NCBI RefSeq assembly: GCF_964340395.1
Contig: NC_135564.1
Span: 6,927,861 to 6,991,860 of the forward strand
Reading direction: 5' to 3'
DNA: 64,000 bases
Source of the DNA: Glandiceps talaboti
Lineage: Eukaryota; Hemichordata; Enteropneusta; Spengelidae
In this document: piece after piece, positions 36,601-49,392 of the stretch
Numbering within the stretch: the first letter of the stretch is position 1
Layout of the letters: each line of letters starts with the position of its first letter
Translations under genes and position numbers: made by a program
Notes under the pieces: generated by a model
Told to the model about the DNA's origin: nothing
Database searches by the model: none
The model's input: only the letters and a program-made list of their open reading frames with translations

Positions 36601-37814
36601 ATATACACTTATTTGGATATATTTCTCGTGTTATACATGTACATTGTACATGTACATTTGTATGTTGTTTTATCATGTGCTTTATCACAGTATGTGAATG
36701 CACATTTCAAAATTTGTAATTTGAAGTTATTAACTGCAGTATTTATAGTGATTGTTGTACATTTCTCATGTTCTACGTCGTTTTAGAGTGTCTCTACGTT
36801 TCTATGAGAACATATTTCAACATTTGTATAAAATTGTGGTTATTTTAACCGCAATATTTACACTGCGTATCAACAGTTCTTATGTATATATGTCATTTAG
36901 AGTAGCTGCTATTTATGTTTCACGATTAAGGAATTTGCTACTCTCTCTTTCTTTGAAGACAGTGATGTCTCTAAAAGTGACAGTTGACTTTGTGTCAGAT
37001 GACATAACATATAAACCACACCAGTAGAATCTACTAACCAAAGAAGCATTGATGAATACATTACACTCAGAATTACACATAATTGATTATGTATGCTGTA
37101 TTCATCTATTGTATATTATATTATTGAATTGTATTTGTGTGTGTACATGTGATTGATTTTAAAAAATTTAATATTTTTACAAATTTATTTATTTACAAAA
37201 GCAAATAGACAAGAGATAAAGCAAGAAAGAAGACAGCAACAAAAAGATGAAGGCGTCGATAAAGTGTGATGCTACTCAATAGTGAATTAAATTATACACA
37301 GGGAAATTAGATAAAAACATCTTCTAAAGGAAACTGTTTTCTTAGATGCATTTCAATTGTATTGCTAGTTTCAGGCGATTTATTTATTGATGTTTCTGAC
37401 CTGTTGTTGTATGTGATTATGTATCGTTTTTTATCAGCATTGTCAATCAAAATAAAGTCTTATTGTATATTATTTTATCTTATCTCACGTGGTAATATCA
37501 AGTAATTCAAAAGAAATGACAATGTCAGATTATTTCCAGTTTTCCAGTATATATAAAGAAAGACAGAGTTGACATACAATGTACAATGTATCTGTGTATC
37601 AACGGTATTATAAAAATAGTCAGATACATGTTGTAAATACATAGTCATGTCATTTTTATCTCATATACTTTTCTCAACAAATCAATATACACATATTTTG
37701 AATGTTGAAATTCATTTTGAATAAATATGTATAAGTACCATACCAAAATATTATGGCTAAAGCTGAATAAGGAATATGGTAATATATTTATACAATGTAA
37801 AATCAATGAAAAAT
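33601..37814. other. intron sequence, nothing recognised
   Basis: AT-rich. Around 37160-37480 an AATAAAGTCTTATTG with AT-rich tail looks like the 3' end of an old retroelement or transcript, but nothing else supports it. Confidence 0.4.
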
Positions 37815-37839
37815 GGGGGGGGGGGGGGGGGGGGGGGGG
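37815..37839. repeat. homopolymer of 25 G
   Basis: Uninterrupted G run, quadruplex-capable. Confidence 0.95.
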
Positions 37840-39306
37840 TAATGGTGATTTTGAACATTTTGATTCATAATTTTAAGCAGCAGACTCTAGAGAACCAGTG
37901 ACGTAGATGTGTTGCTATGATTTTGATATGTACATGTACATTGTATACTTGTGATGAAGGCTGAACTTAAAATGTTCAATTCCAGAGGTACATGTCTATC
38001 AAAGCAAATATGCATGCATGAATGAATGAATGGAGAAGAAGGTCACAGACTTGAAATACTTGTCATCACCCACTAACCTTGAATGAGAATAGAATGTCCA
38101 TGAATCAAGTGAAATTTGTAATGCCAAGTTTTATCAGATAAGAACATGTCAGTTATCTTACACTGCACACTTCATGTACATGATGGGAAGATGAGAGCAT
38201 GTTTAGTTTATCTACAGTGCATACTTCATGTACATGACAGTTGGGAAGGTCTCTAGGGATGTAACACACTAGTGAAAGCGTAGATACTGCACTGAAGATA
38301 CCTCAGATATTGCAGCCAGGGATGATAGGAGATGTCATCAGTTAGATATTAACTGAGTCTGCCAAATGATGATTTTGAGATAACAGAACTAATAAAAGCA
38401 TCGCGGCAAGTGCTCAGGGAAATATCTTGAACAATTAAGAAATATTCACATGTAATTCAAGAATATATTTTGCCTGCGGTGTTGTTGAGAAGGGTAAACA
38501 CTTTCTCCTTTAACAATTATACACTAAACGTATAATTACATGTATGCCACCATAGGTACATTGTACATGTGTACATGTGTATACATACATACATTTGTAC
38601 ATACATTGTACATGTAGGAACATAGGAAAATAAATTATGAAAATTTTTCTAGATTGCTCTGGCCTGAGCTCTTTCCAGGTTCTAAATTCTGTATACAACT
38701 ACATGAATATATATATGAATATAACCATATATCACATATTAGGAGTATTTATTAGCAGCAACAGGGTTTCTGTCCCAGGTTCTTGCAGTTAGTGTTATCT
38801 TATCAGTGGAGCCATGAACATTACTTAGGATAATTTTTTTTGTTCTGTGCCAACTTTTTCTAAAAACTTTGTCAGACAACTGTTTTTCACACCTTATGTT
38901 TAATCCTTTTTCAAAGTTGGCCTCTAAACTATAGTTATCAAAAGTGATGTCCATGCATGTTTGGAAACTTTTTATTTGTAAAGTTTTTACATAATTTCTT
39001 TTTCTGGCATTCTGAATTCTACATTGAAAACATATGTAAATCATACACTTTAAGCTCTGCCAACAGTTACATGTGTATTACTGTTAGATGTATGGTAACG
39101 CTAGGTAAATTTTACCAAATCTCGCTAACACTATTCTGAGTATACATGAAAACATACTGAAAATCACCCTCTAGGCACTAATCTTTGCCTATTTGACATA
39201 CACAAATGTATTTTGTACATGTACATGTATGTGCATGTGTGGAAACTGTTATTTTTCCCACTTTCAGTATTTTTGTGAAGGATGGTATAAGTCGGTAAAA
39301 TCTACA

Positions 39307-39720
39307 TATGTACCTGAGTTCCCCAGGTATTGTATCTGTATTTAATACCTCTCCTGTTCTCAGCGTTCTTTTTACATGTAACCCAAAAGACTTTTTTTTG
39401 TCTGTTTCTAGCGTTCTAGATTTTGAGCTGAAAATCTTTGTAAAGTAAGGTTTGCTGTAAACCAACATTAGGTATCCAGTAGTGAGTACAATACATACAT
39501 GTAACAGGTAAAGTTATGTACATGTACATGGATCTGTGTTCCCAACATGGATACCTGTTTCCTCTCCTGTTCCCAGTGTGTTTTTTTAAACCCAAAACAC
39601 AGATATTTTCTCATCTGTTTCTAACGTTCTACATTTTACATGAACTGAAAACCCTTCACAAGGTAAGCTTTGCTATAAACCAGCATTATCTTGATATCAG
39701 GTATCTTGTACAATACATTG
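39307..39720. repeat. two diverged tandem units of about 230 bp
   Basis: Both units run through ACCTG-TTCC, TACCTCTCCTGTTC-CAG, TTTCTA-CGTTCTA-ATTTT, CTGAAAA, AGGTAAG-TTTGCT-TAAACC and CA-GTAT, unit 1 from about 39307 and unit 2 from about 39536. Confidence 0.75.
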
Positions 39721-40963
39721 TGCATCTTTGGATCAGATTACAGTGTGGTAATCTCCGCATGGATAGAATTAGTGAGAGATGTATCAATTTCTAACTAGTA
39801 GTAATACATTGGAAGATTTGACCAATATTAAGGACGTCATTCACCAATGTACAAATGTAAAGGCTATTTATTTGAACTCAGAATTGATTATAATCACAAT
39901 AATTTCATGCAAAGGGACTTATTGAAAAAAAAAATACATTTATTTTATTCTTATTAACCTCAACATTCCTACACAAACTGTCATTGGTCAGAATTGAATC
40001 ACATGACCTTCTTTAAATAGACTATTGCCTGCACGGTGATATTGCCCTTGCGTGCAGAGACTTACATTGTATGTCCAGCGCTATTACCCGCTGGAATTAT
40101 ATTGACTGGTACGCATCTATTCTGCACATGTTTTTCAGTGTTATGCGCTCGAGATGACAAAATCACGTCAGTGAAACACACAAGCTTATATCTTGCTAAA
40201 AGGTACTAACCCTTTGGCAGGCACTAAATTGTGATATTGCCCTCGCTGGCCTGTGTTATTATTTAAATATTTATTTAATGAGGAGGTCTGCATAGAGAAA
40301 AAAAAGTCAAGTTAAAACAAAGAAAAACATGGGATAATGAATTAATTATCACACATACAGAACAATATACATCAGTTTATTCCTGATTTTAATGATTGAG
40401 AAATAACAATATTTACAAAAGAATTATGTGATCAATGGATTAATGATACCAATAAATAAACACTATATTTTATTATTTAACTATTATTCTCAATATAGGT
40501 AGGTGATCTGCTAAATTTTCTCTTATCCATACTCACGTATTTCAGCATTATAAATAATTTATATGATTAGAAATATAATGAAAATATTTTGTAATGATAG
40601 CCTTTCTTATGAATTATCTCATATTGTGTTTATATACCACAGGTGTGTTGTCTGCATATAATATAGTATAGGACATGTAATCATATTTGATAATATCATT
40701 TTAAATTTCACAGCTGAGAGTGTGTGACCTTCACGTTTACAGTTACTTAATAAACTGCATTCAGCAAGAAATAATTCAATATAATCATTAAAATTGAACA
40801 GTTTAAAGTGATAACTGTATTATGAGTTACGATAGTAGACTTTCCTAGCCTAAAGGCACAACACTGCTATGGTAGGATTTTTATGACATTCTCACAAACA
40901 AGAATGCTTTTCCACACATCTTTACAATGTATATGTACAGGTATGAAGGAATGTATGTATGTT

Positions 40964-40973
40964 TGTCTGCCTA

Positions 40974-41068
<95 letters not shown>

Positions 41069-41069
41069 A
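40964..41069. repeat. (CTGT)n microsatellite
   Basis: About 25 CTGT units; opens spurious SVCL and RQTD frames in both strands. Confidence 0.97.
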
Positions 41070-41140
41070 TGTGCGTGCATGTACATGTACATTGTATGTA
41101 TATGTATATGTATGTATACAATACACATGTACATGTACAG

Positions 41141-41143
41141 TGT

Positions 41144-41198
<55 letters not shown>
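41141..41198. repeat. (TG)n microsatellite
   Basis: About 27 TG units just downstream of the CTGT array. From 41199 to 42442 nothing was recognised. Confidence 0.97.
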
Positions 41199-41199
<1 letters not shown>

Positions 41200-42442
41200 C
41201 CACCATGTGTGGATGTCTGTCTATCTGTCTACACAATATAGGATACAGTCCATTACGATAACTGTACAGTCTTATCACTTTTCAAAAACAATCTCAAGTA
41301 CTGACATCTTGTATTGTCATCCTCCTGACAGATTGATGGATTGTTAGGATTTCAATGAGACATGGTAATTTGTAGAGTTTCAGTTTACTAATACTTCAAA
41401 TTATACATTTAGTCAGCCAGTGAAGACAATCAATGTAAAACATTCCATTACAGGCCAGAACAAGTCATAAACAGTGTATTGTAGTCAGAAATGATTACAA
41501 GTCATTAGTGTATTTTTAATGGTTATACTTCAATGGCTTGTAAAGTAATCAATGTCAAATTTATACATAGTGCCAATGTACATGTAGTTAGCTTTCATTT
41601 ATGTTACGGAGGTCAACTTTAAGTCAACTCAAAGTACTGCATATTGTTCTCAAATCTCATTATACATATTGTACATGTATCAATGTATTTCACAGAAAGA
41701 TACTTCAGTGATCTATGGCACTTCCTGTTTGGTGTGTATGCATCATACATGTATATGATCAACAACTTTCTGGAAATAATTAATATATGTATTATAACTG
41801 TTACCAGATTGTTAGACTGACCATTTCATTTCCTGTTTTCGTTCTATCTTTGTAAGTTTTGAGCAGAGAGAATAGTACTTTGTAGATTGTCTGATCAAGG
41901 ATTTGTTCTCGGTCCAAATAGCTTGATATGGAATTGTATACAACCAGTTGCATTGCTTGTTACAGGATTTTCCACAGCCAATAGTATAGCTTGATATAGG
42001 ATGGTCAGCAGCCATTGGCTTGATATATCAAATTTAGTCTGAAAGTATAAGTAAAATTTGTCTGAATATGCCTACATTTGCTACAGTCACATTTGGAAAT
42101 TTGGTATATTGAGAGCTCAGGTTCACAGGTGATGACAGTGGTATGCACACAACACAAATCATTGTTGACATTTTCATAATGAGATCAAATACAAATTATG
42201 TACATGTTTGTACCTCTGCATGTGAGCAGTATATGGTCACTGATGTATGCAAAGTAATGTGTGCATTGACCAGTGTAGTGAAAGTAGACAATTATTACGA
42301 AAAATGGTTGTAGAATATGAGGAAGAAGGTATACTGAATAATTAAGGGAGAAAAAATTGATAGAACAGAAGTGATCTACATGTACATTCTTGATCTGTCC
42401 TGTTTGACAACACAGGTGAAGATTTGCACGTATTTATGTGAT

Positions 42443-42785
42443 GGCCAAAAAAAAGAGAATTGTTTGTGGTCAGCGCGTGCATCACATAAACATCCCCACA
42501 TCGGTCTTTTTTTGTGTGTTGTCCAGCCAATGCAGTCTGCAGATGTGTGGGAAAACACAAAAATAAATCCCCTACCAATCAGTGAAGACAACTGCAGAGC
42601 CATTCATGAACAAGCAAATGACATCTGCCCCACATATACATGTACGCTTGCTCTAAAATACTCAATAAAGAGAACAGTAACTGCCATAAATAGTAGACTG
42701 AGTGACAGGTTTGTTGAAAAAAAAATCCGCGTCATCGCACCATTTTAGCCCAGCTGTCCTGACCAGAAACAATTTTTTTTGGGCC
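42443..42785. mobile_element. short Harbinger-like non-autonomous element, relative of that at 60610
   Basis: Left end GGCC, A-run, then TGTGGTCAGCGCGTGC; right end GCGTCATCGCACCATTTTAG, CTGACCAGAAAC, T-run, GGGCC. Both ends align with the 1.0-kb element at 60610-61619 in order, including a C(A/G)TCG(A/G)TCTTTTTT block after the left end. The 343-bp copy lacks its internal part. Flanks GAT and TAA give no clean target duplication, so it is older or decayed. Confidence 0.75.
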
Positions 42786-43243
42786 TAAGGTATATACTGC
42801 ACTGTGAAAGCATATGCAGAGTGTACTGCTGTTACAATACTACTATACCAGGCTGGAGGTGTGTGTGTTTGCATTCTGATATTTAATACAGATTATTAAA
42901 AGTTAATCCTGATTTAGCTGTATTATTACAAAACATGATGTAATGTATATACACACGCAAAATAAATGCCATATATATATATTACTTCAGCTCAGTGCAT
43001 GTATTTAGGGATACATTTCTTCAAAGAAATTAAGATACTCTCTCTGTCTCTGTGCAGTCACATTTGTAGAATTTGATCTAAGCTGTTCCAACCTGCAAAT
43101 TGTTTTTCTAAATATAAACCAGCAGAGTTATTTAATTTTGTATGAATTGGTCAGAATTGTAATTCGTACCATATATAGATACATTGTATATATATAATAA
43201 ATACCGGTATACAGGAAAGATACTAATTTGATATTATTGATCA

Positions 43244-43245
43244 CC

Positions 43246-43278
<33 letters not shown>

Positions 43279-43279
43279 G
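43244..43279. repeat. (CAGA)n microsatellite
   Basis: Nine CAGA units. Confidence 0.95.
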
Positions 43280-43451
43280 TCAGAGACATACATTTGTACT
43301 GAGATAAACAGGCAAGTACAATACTTCCACATAGATCATCCTTATCCATACATACACATGAACATACAGGTATAATTTTATATGCATATTCAGACACATG
43401 CACACACCAATTGACAAAAGATTGAATGTTATTTTGTGCAGATATTTGCAT

Positions 43452-43501
<50 letters not shown>
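43452..43501. repeat. (CA)n microsatellite
   Basis: About 25 CA units. Confidence 0.97.
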
Positions 43502-43503
<2 letters not shown>

Positions 43504-43684
43504 ACACCCACACATCTGTATACATGCATGCATTCATTAGTGTAGTGCTATCCTTCATCGAATCTCAAGATCTCTAGATGATTTGAGACTCTGCATACAT
43601 AAATACATATACAATGATATACACATGTGGTACACATATACAGATACATTGTAGACATGTATACATGCATGCGTGCACGCACGT

Positions 43685-43686
<2 letters not shown>

Positions 43687-43772
<86 letters not shown>
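43687..43772. repeat. (CA)n microsatellite
   Basis: About 42 CA units following a CpG-containing CGTGCACGCACGTGCG lead-in. Confidence 0.97.
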
Positions 43773-43774
<2 letters not shown>

Positions 43775-44667
43775 TCTTTTTACAAAGCTTCACTATCCTC
43801 CCCACCAAAACTAAACAATGACAGTATTCTCAACCCATTCCAGAGTTCATCCATGCATACAGATACTGTACATGCATATAGTCACACCTTTCTAGACGGT
43901 GATGACTAACACACTAGTACAGAAGCAGTCACTTGGAACTCAGGTGTCCACAACCAATTAATAAAGGCACTTTCACATTTCTTTACATCTATCCATCATG
44001 TTTACCTAGCCAGTGTAAAACTCTTAGTAATTAATGTTTGCCAATATATTGTGTATTTTCAATGATGTATAAATATTACATATATTTACACACAGGGGGT
44101 TGATTTAGATAGAGGCATGTAAACAGCATACCTTACTGCAATGTAAATACAGTGTATAGTTAACATAAATAGTCATTATATAATTCAGTGTATTTTATAT
44201 TTGTACAAGATGTAATACAGTGTTCAGATAGATAGCCAGGGGGACTGTGCTTCATTTCAAGTTCACTCACTGTCTTTTCGATTTGCAGGACAGTTTGGCC
44301 ACAAGTTATGTCTTAGATGATGAGAGAAAAATGTATTTGATCTTATCTTAGAGGTTTTTTGTGTGTGTGTTTCCTTCTGTAGTAGTGTTATTAAATGGTG
44401 AGTTCTGTCACAGCTGTACACTGCTTGTTACACCATACACATTGTACAGGTAGTGTATACACAGTGTTGGGCCTCAGTCTCAAGTGGTAATTGATACACA
44501 TGTATACAAATGTATGCATGGTGCATGTCAATTGGTGTATATAGGGCGGCTTATACATATACAGGTGTATTGGGTAGATGTTAAACAGTGTCTGCAGTTT
44601 TGAATATCGTATGTACAGAAGTCAGTCACCAAAACAAGTTGTTGAAGTAGGTGAAAGGCAGAGTTGT

Positions 44668-45010
44668 AATGTTTAAAGTGGTTAGTGTGGCTGGCTTGTA
44701 ATCTAAATGTTGCTGGTTCAACCCTCACTGCTGCCATTCGTTTTTGGCAAGATTTGAACCACGTATACGCCCCAGTCAACTCAGCTGTATAAATGGGGAC
44801 CTGATAGGACAGAGATTGTTATGTGAAGGATTGAATCTAGTGCATTTAGTGGCAGGACCACATTGTTCCCCTGTCGACCCAGCTGTATAAATGAGGACCT
44901 GGTAGGATAGAGGTTGCAATGTGAATGCTTTAATCCTATGCGCTTACAAAGGCTGCAATGGATTTTATGATCCCCCAGTGCCATTACAGGTCTGTGCCTG
45001 TGGTAATATC
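44668..45010 (+). mobile_element. tRNA-derived SINE with doubled central domain
   Basis: The head has an A-box-like AGTGGTTAGTGTGGCTGG (44678) and a B box GGTTCAACCCT (44714), spaced as in a pol III promoter. It is followed by a conserved-looking domain (CAGCTGTATAAATGGGGACC) that occurs twice: 44772-44860 and 44867-44965, each beginning with CCCC-GTCRAC and continuing GA-AGAG-TTG---TGTGAA. Such central domains define several broad SINE superfamilies in invertebrates; I cannot name the one here with certainty. The 3' boundary is approximate. Confidence 0.75.
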
Positions 45011-45690
45011 ATATAGCAAATATAATTGGAATACTTTGGCACACCTGAGTTCATGTATTTTCTTAGAATTGTAATAGCAAACCCCCTATGTTACTCATAT
45101 TTCTCTCAGCTGCACTAAGAAAGTACACATGCATGTGCATTTGTATTTGGGAATGAATTTTCTGTATTTATTGTGAAATGTAAACCATTCTGTGAAATGT
45201 ACACTACATATATGTAGTATCAGTCATAGTTCAGTTCCAAGTGATTCACACCAAGTGTTACATGTACATGTATATACACAATATTTATACTACCCTGTAC
45301 CTTTCAGCTAACCAAAACCTTCAAATTTATCCCGTAGATTTAGTATAATAAAATTATTCCGATATAATTTAACATTTTGTGATGCCAATTGTTTTTTGAG
45401 TTTTTACTTTGTATTATATGCAGTCCTATAAATTATTGTGACTAAATAATAGATAGAATTGTCTGCAAATTAGTTTTGTGCCAATTAATGTGATTAATTG
45501 TGTTTTAAAAAATGGTCTTCTGTTTTACACCTGAGTCCACAGTTTGCGTTCTGTGTACATTGTCAACTCTTGCAATTTCTCACTAAAATAAGTAAATGTT
45601 AGATTTTTGAGAAACCTGTCCGCAGACATGTTTTGGTTCAGAAGTACAAATTTGGGACAGTTAATGACTGACTGTGAGAGAAACTTTTTG

Positions 45691-45976
45691 ATGAAATTCT
45701 TGACAGTTCTAAAACACCAAATATGTCTGAAAATTTAATAACTTTGGAGTAATAGTCATGGTCAGTGCTATTGAAGAAGTTGCAAAGAGAGATGATAAAC
45801 TTGTGAAGGACGATCTGAAAGTTTGTGACAGATCTTGAGAAATTTTAGTGAAATTCTTGGCAGTCCATAAATACCAAACATGTCTAACAATTTAATAGCA
45901 AAACTAACAAACCTTGTCACTGCTATTGAAGTAGTTACAAGGAATGGAAAATTTGTGAAGGACAATCCAAAGTTCA
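45691..45976. repeat. two diverged tandem units of about 155 bp
   Basis: Both contain GTGAAATTCTTG-CAGT or like, ACCAAA-ATGTCT, AATTTAATA, GTCA-TGCTATTGAAG, AGTTRCAA-G and TTGTGAAGGAC-ATC. Confidence 0.75.
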
Positions 45977-48974
45977 GGTTACACTAAACTCTGTAAATGT
46001 TTTGACAGCTTGAAGTGGCGTTGAGGTCTACTTTTACATGTACAAGTTAAGAGACAATAGCCATCACATTCTTGGCTGTGTTTATGACAATGGTGGTTGT
46101 GAAACTTAGCAGATTTGAGACTACAGACCTGGAACTGAGAAGACTCTGAAATCCATGTAATCTGTACAATGTGGGTGGTTTTCTTTTGTAGTGGCACAAT
46201 GCTACGAGTGACTTGTGTTCTAAATAATCCAGATTTGCAGTCATTTTGTACTCGTATAGCGTAGCACAGCACCACTTCAGCATTTGTTATGTATATGTAT
46301 TGGCTTAAATACTATGCTTTGTTATGACTCTTGCAAAGTTGGTTTGGATTGAGAAAACAGCATGATGTCTGTGTCCATGTTTTATTTAGCCTTCGTTGAA
46401 ATCACCTGTGGATATTTACTGAACTATTCAGGTGTGATTCTCGAAAACAAAGCTGCTGTAGAATGTCTGAGGAAAACACCCTTTGAACAAATCTGTTACT
46501 CCTAATTTGTCAATGATCAAATATCCCTGCATGTAATGTTTTCATTGAGATGGTGGCAATCTTCCAGGGTAGCATATAGTATTTAACCAGATATCTTCTA
46601 AATCATAAATGTACTTTCTAAGACATGCAGTTTCTGTCTTTGAGTGTAAGATGTGCCATGTTGTTCAGACCTATAAGGCTTGTGTATGTGATACAGGTTT
46701 GTCAGTTCACAGCAAAACACTGTATACCCTTTTTGAACAAACCAACGTAAGGAGATTGAACATTGAACCATAGACATTGTAAATTTCACATTATTGTTGT
46801 CAAGATGACAACTGCTGTTTATCATATGTGTATTGCTGCAGTGAAGTAGAAACTTGAAGTATACATGTAGTGCACCTGTATCAATAGTCTTTTTGTGTTC
46901 AAAGGAGGGGGGGGGGGGTTGAAGATTGATGAGTGTTAAAAGGAGGGTGGGGATCATGATGGGAGGAGGAGAGGGTTCAAGATTGACACACATGTACCTT
47001 TACACAGCTCTCTTGTTATTTTGAAATCTTTTCAAGGTAAATTCCTCAGTAATAACCCCCCCCCCCCCCACCCGAATTAAAGAAATGGAATTTGTCATCA
47101 TTGATCATACAATCTGCTAAGGATTTTTTAATGAAAAGAATCTGTTCTTTATGTGACTCACAGCATGCAATTTTATACAACAGTCAACACAGGTTTTGAT
47201 ATACTGCCCAAATTATAATACATTGACCCCCAACATGTATATCAATTACCTACCACTGAGGGCGCTGTTTTGTCTGATTTGATATCTCAGTGCACATTGT
47301 CCTAAAAATAGGCAGGTGACAGATATTTTTTTTGAAAATGCAAATGTAAAAAAATGTAGACAACCATATTATATTTAAATTTATTTTGATTCAAATATTA
47401 TGCAATCTCATGATGAATTAATGAAACATAATTTCTGGCGTAGCTTACCAGGCTAACAGGAAATGTGATACATAAATTATAATGCCAAAGATTTTTATGG
47501 CAAAGACATAATTTAGTTGTGTATGATTTCAAATACAGACATGTACATATACATTGAGTCATTAGTGTTCAAGAGATAATTTGAGTTTATGTGACATCTG
47601 CCGAGGGGTAAGGTGTAACACTGTAAGTAGAGATAGATTGAACACTGAAGTGACGCCAGACAGTCGCAAGACAGTGTGCAGTAGAGAGGATTCTTTTGAA
47701 CAATTATAAAAGAGAAGAAAAGAAAAAAAAAGCTTCGATCCATCAGTTCTATTCTTACTTAGTCTTGTGTCACTGTAGTATTGTCTACATTGAACTGCGA
47801 AGTCAAGAGATTTGATTTGAAATGTCTTTAGGGAGTTCTAACTATAGGATAATAGTATATTGAATATCCCATAACATCAATAGAAATGATTGGTGTATTT
47901 TAGATTCTGTTTCTAAGGTCAATGATTTTCATTATCTGCTGTATAAATGTCTCAATAATGGGGTTTCATACATTATGTTCTCCCATCGATGCTTGTGCTG
48001 TAGTGTGTTGACTAGCTGTCTTTGCAGTTTGTGGTACTTGTATTCGGTAGACGTAGGAAATTGCACTACGTAATAACACGTCTGATTGCTGGTGATGTCA
48101 CCTATACATGTAGGAATAATCATGATAACAAATTGCACTGTTTGGAGAGTCTATGGCTAGACACAATTTTCGTTACCTGAAATAGAATTTTTACCACTTA
48201 GGCACGTCGCAAAGATAACATCATTCAATTTTATGGTTGTCACAGGTTCTGCTGCTCCACGCACTTAATTAACATATACTATAGGCATGTGTGAGAATAA
48301 GTCAACCTTCTTGTTCTATTTTGACTCTCTAGCATGAGGTAAAAGGGTATTGAAGGTACTGAGAATTAAATGGAGGAAATGATTGCTGAAGAGACCATAT
48401 ACATGTATACAAATGTACACTCACTTACGCAATATGATTTGAATCATATCAAAGTGAACTTGTCCTCAGATTTTTATCAACACAAAAATATGACACAAAT
48501 TTTTGTTTTTTAGAAATGAGTTTTAGATTAAAAATGTGTCTCAGTATCATTTAGTTTGACAATGGAATGCAATGAATATGTGAAAATGTAGCAACTCATT
48601 GAACCACCCCAGAGACTAGACCGACTCAATATACATCTACTGTTCTGGCAAATTATATTGCCAAGCATATAGCCAAGTCTCTGGTCTAATGCATGGGTGT
48701 ATATCTACTACAGTAGTAACACCGTTCAGTGGACACAGTCTTGAATGTTATTCTGTATTCTGAGACTGTCAACCAACTGGTGAATGGGCATGACTCATCT
48801 AATGAAAACAGAAACCGTTGTGTGTGTATATACTATAAAATGTAGGTATGGTTCTACTTATAAGTTATAGTATGTATACCTTACAATAGTAAACTGATAC
48901 ATATCATATACCACACCACTCAGCTGATATCAATATGACTACACCACATCACTCAACTGATGACACTCACTGCC
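45977..48974. other. intron sequence, nothing recognised
   Basis: AT-rich with a G run at about 46904 and a C run at about 47058. An isolated CAGCGCCCTC-type motif (as GAGGGCGCT) at 47258. No exon support. Confidence 0.5.
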
Positions 48975-49155
48975 TGTAAACTGTTTCAGACTCCAAAACA
49001 TGTGGTAAATTTTGATACAAGATGGTCAGATCACTTTACATGTCTATATGCTAGGGAGTGAAATCATTAGCAGATTTGACACTTGTCATTTTCTGTTGTA
49101 CTGAATACATTAGTGATACACATACATGCATGCACCTATCCATCCCACCCACACA
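48975..49155 (-). mobile_element. microsatellite-associated dispersed element, copy 2
   Basis: Reverse-complement match of 14268-14461, from TGTAAACTGTTTCAGACTCC through the GTCATTTTCTGTTGTACTGA block to the GGATGG-like end. It adjoins (CATA)n and (CA)n arrays on the side equivalent to copy 1. Outside these borders the copies share nothing obvious, which argues for transposition, not segmental duplication. Confidence 0.7.
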
Positions 49156-49222
49156 CACATATACAGACACACAGACACATACAGACATTAATGTACATGC
49201 ATACATACATTCATACAAAATG

Positions 49223-49331
49223 TACATACATACATACATACATACATACATACATACATACATACATACATACATACATACATACATACATACATACATA
49301 CATACGTACATACACACATACACACATGCAA

Positions 49332-49390
<59 letters not shown>
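49223..49390. repeat. compound (CATA)n/(CA)n microsatellite
   Basis: About 23 CATA units, a short mixed spacer, then about 29 CA units. Confidence 0.97.

Positions 49391-49392
<2 letters not shown>

Noticed and set aside
36752-37027. 91-codon frame, weakly hydrophobic
   Set aside because: No motif, no splice context, and it is interrupted within an AT-rich repeat-like stretch.
40867-41347. Cys/Val/Leu repeat frame up to 154 codons
   Set aside because: Product of CTGT and TG arrays, open in several frames of both strands at once.
42371-42748. 125-codon frame in the 42.4-kb region
   Set aside because: Largely the transposon relic with ends matching the 60.6-kb element; no protein family signal.
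44668-44740. Functional tRNA gene
   Set aside because: Has A- and B-box-like parts but cannot be folded into a convincing cloverleaf and is fused to a SINE body.
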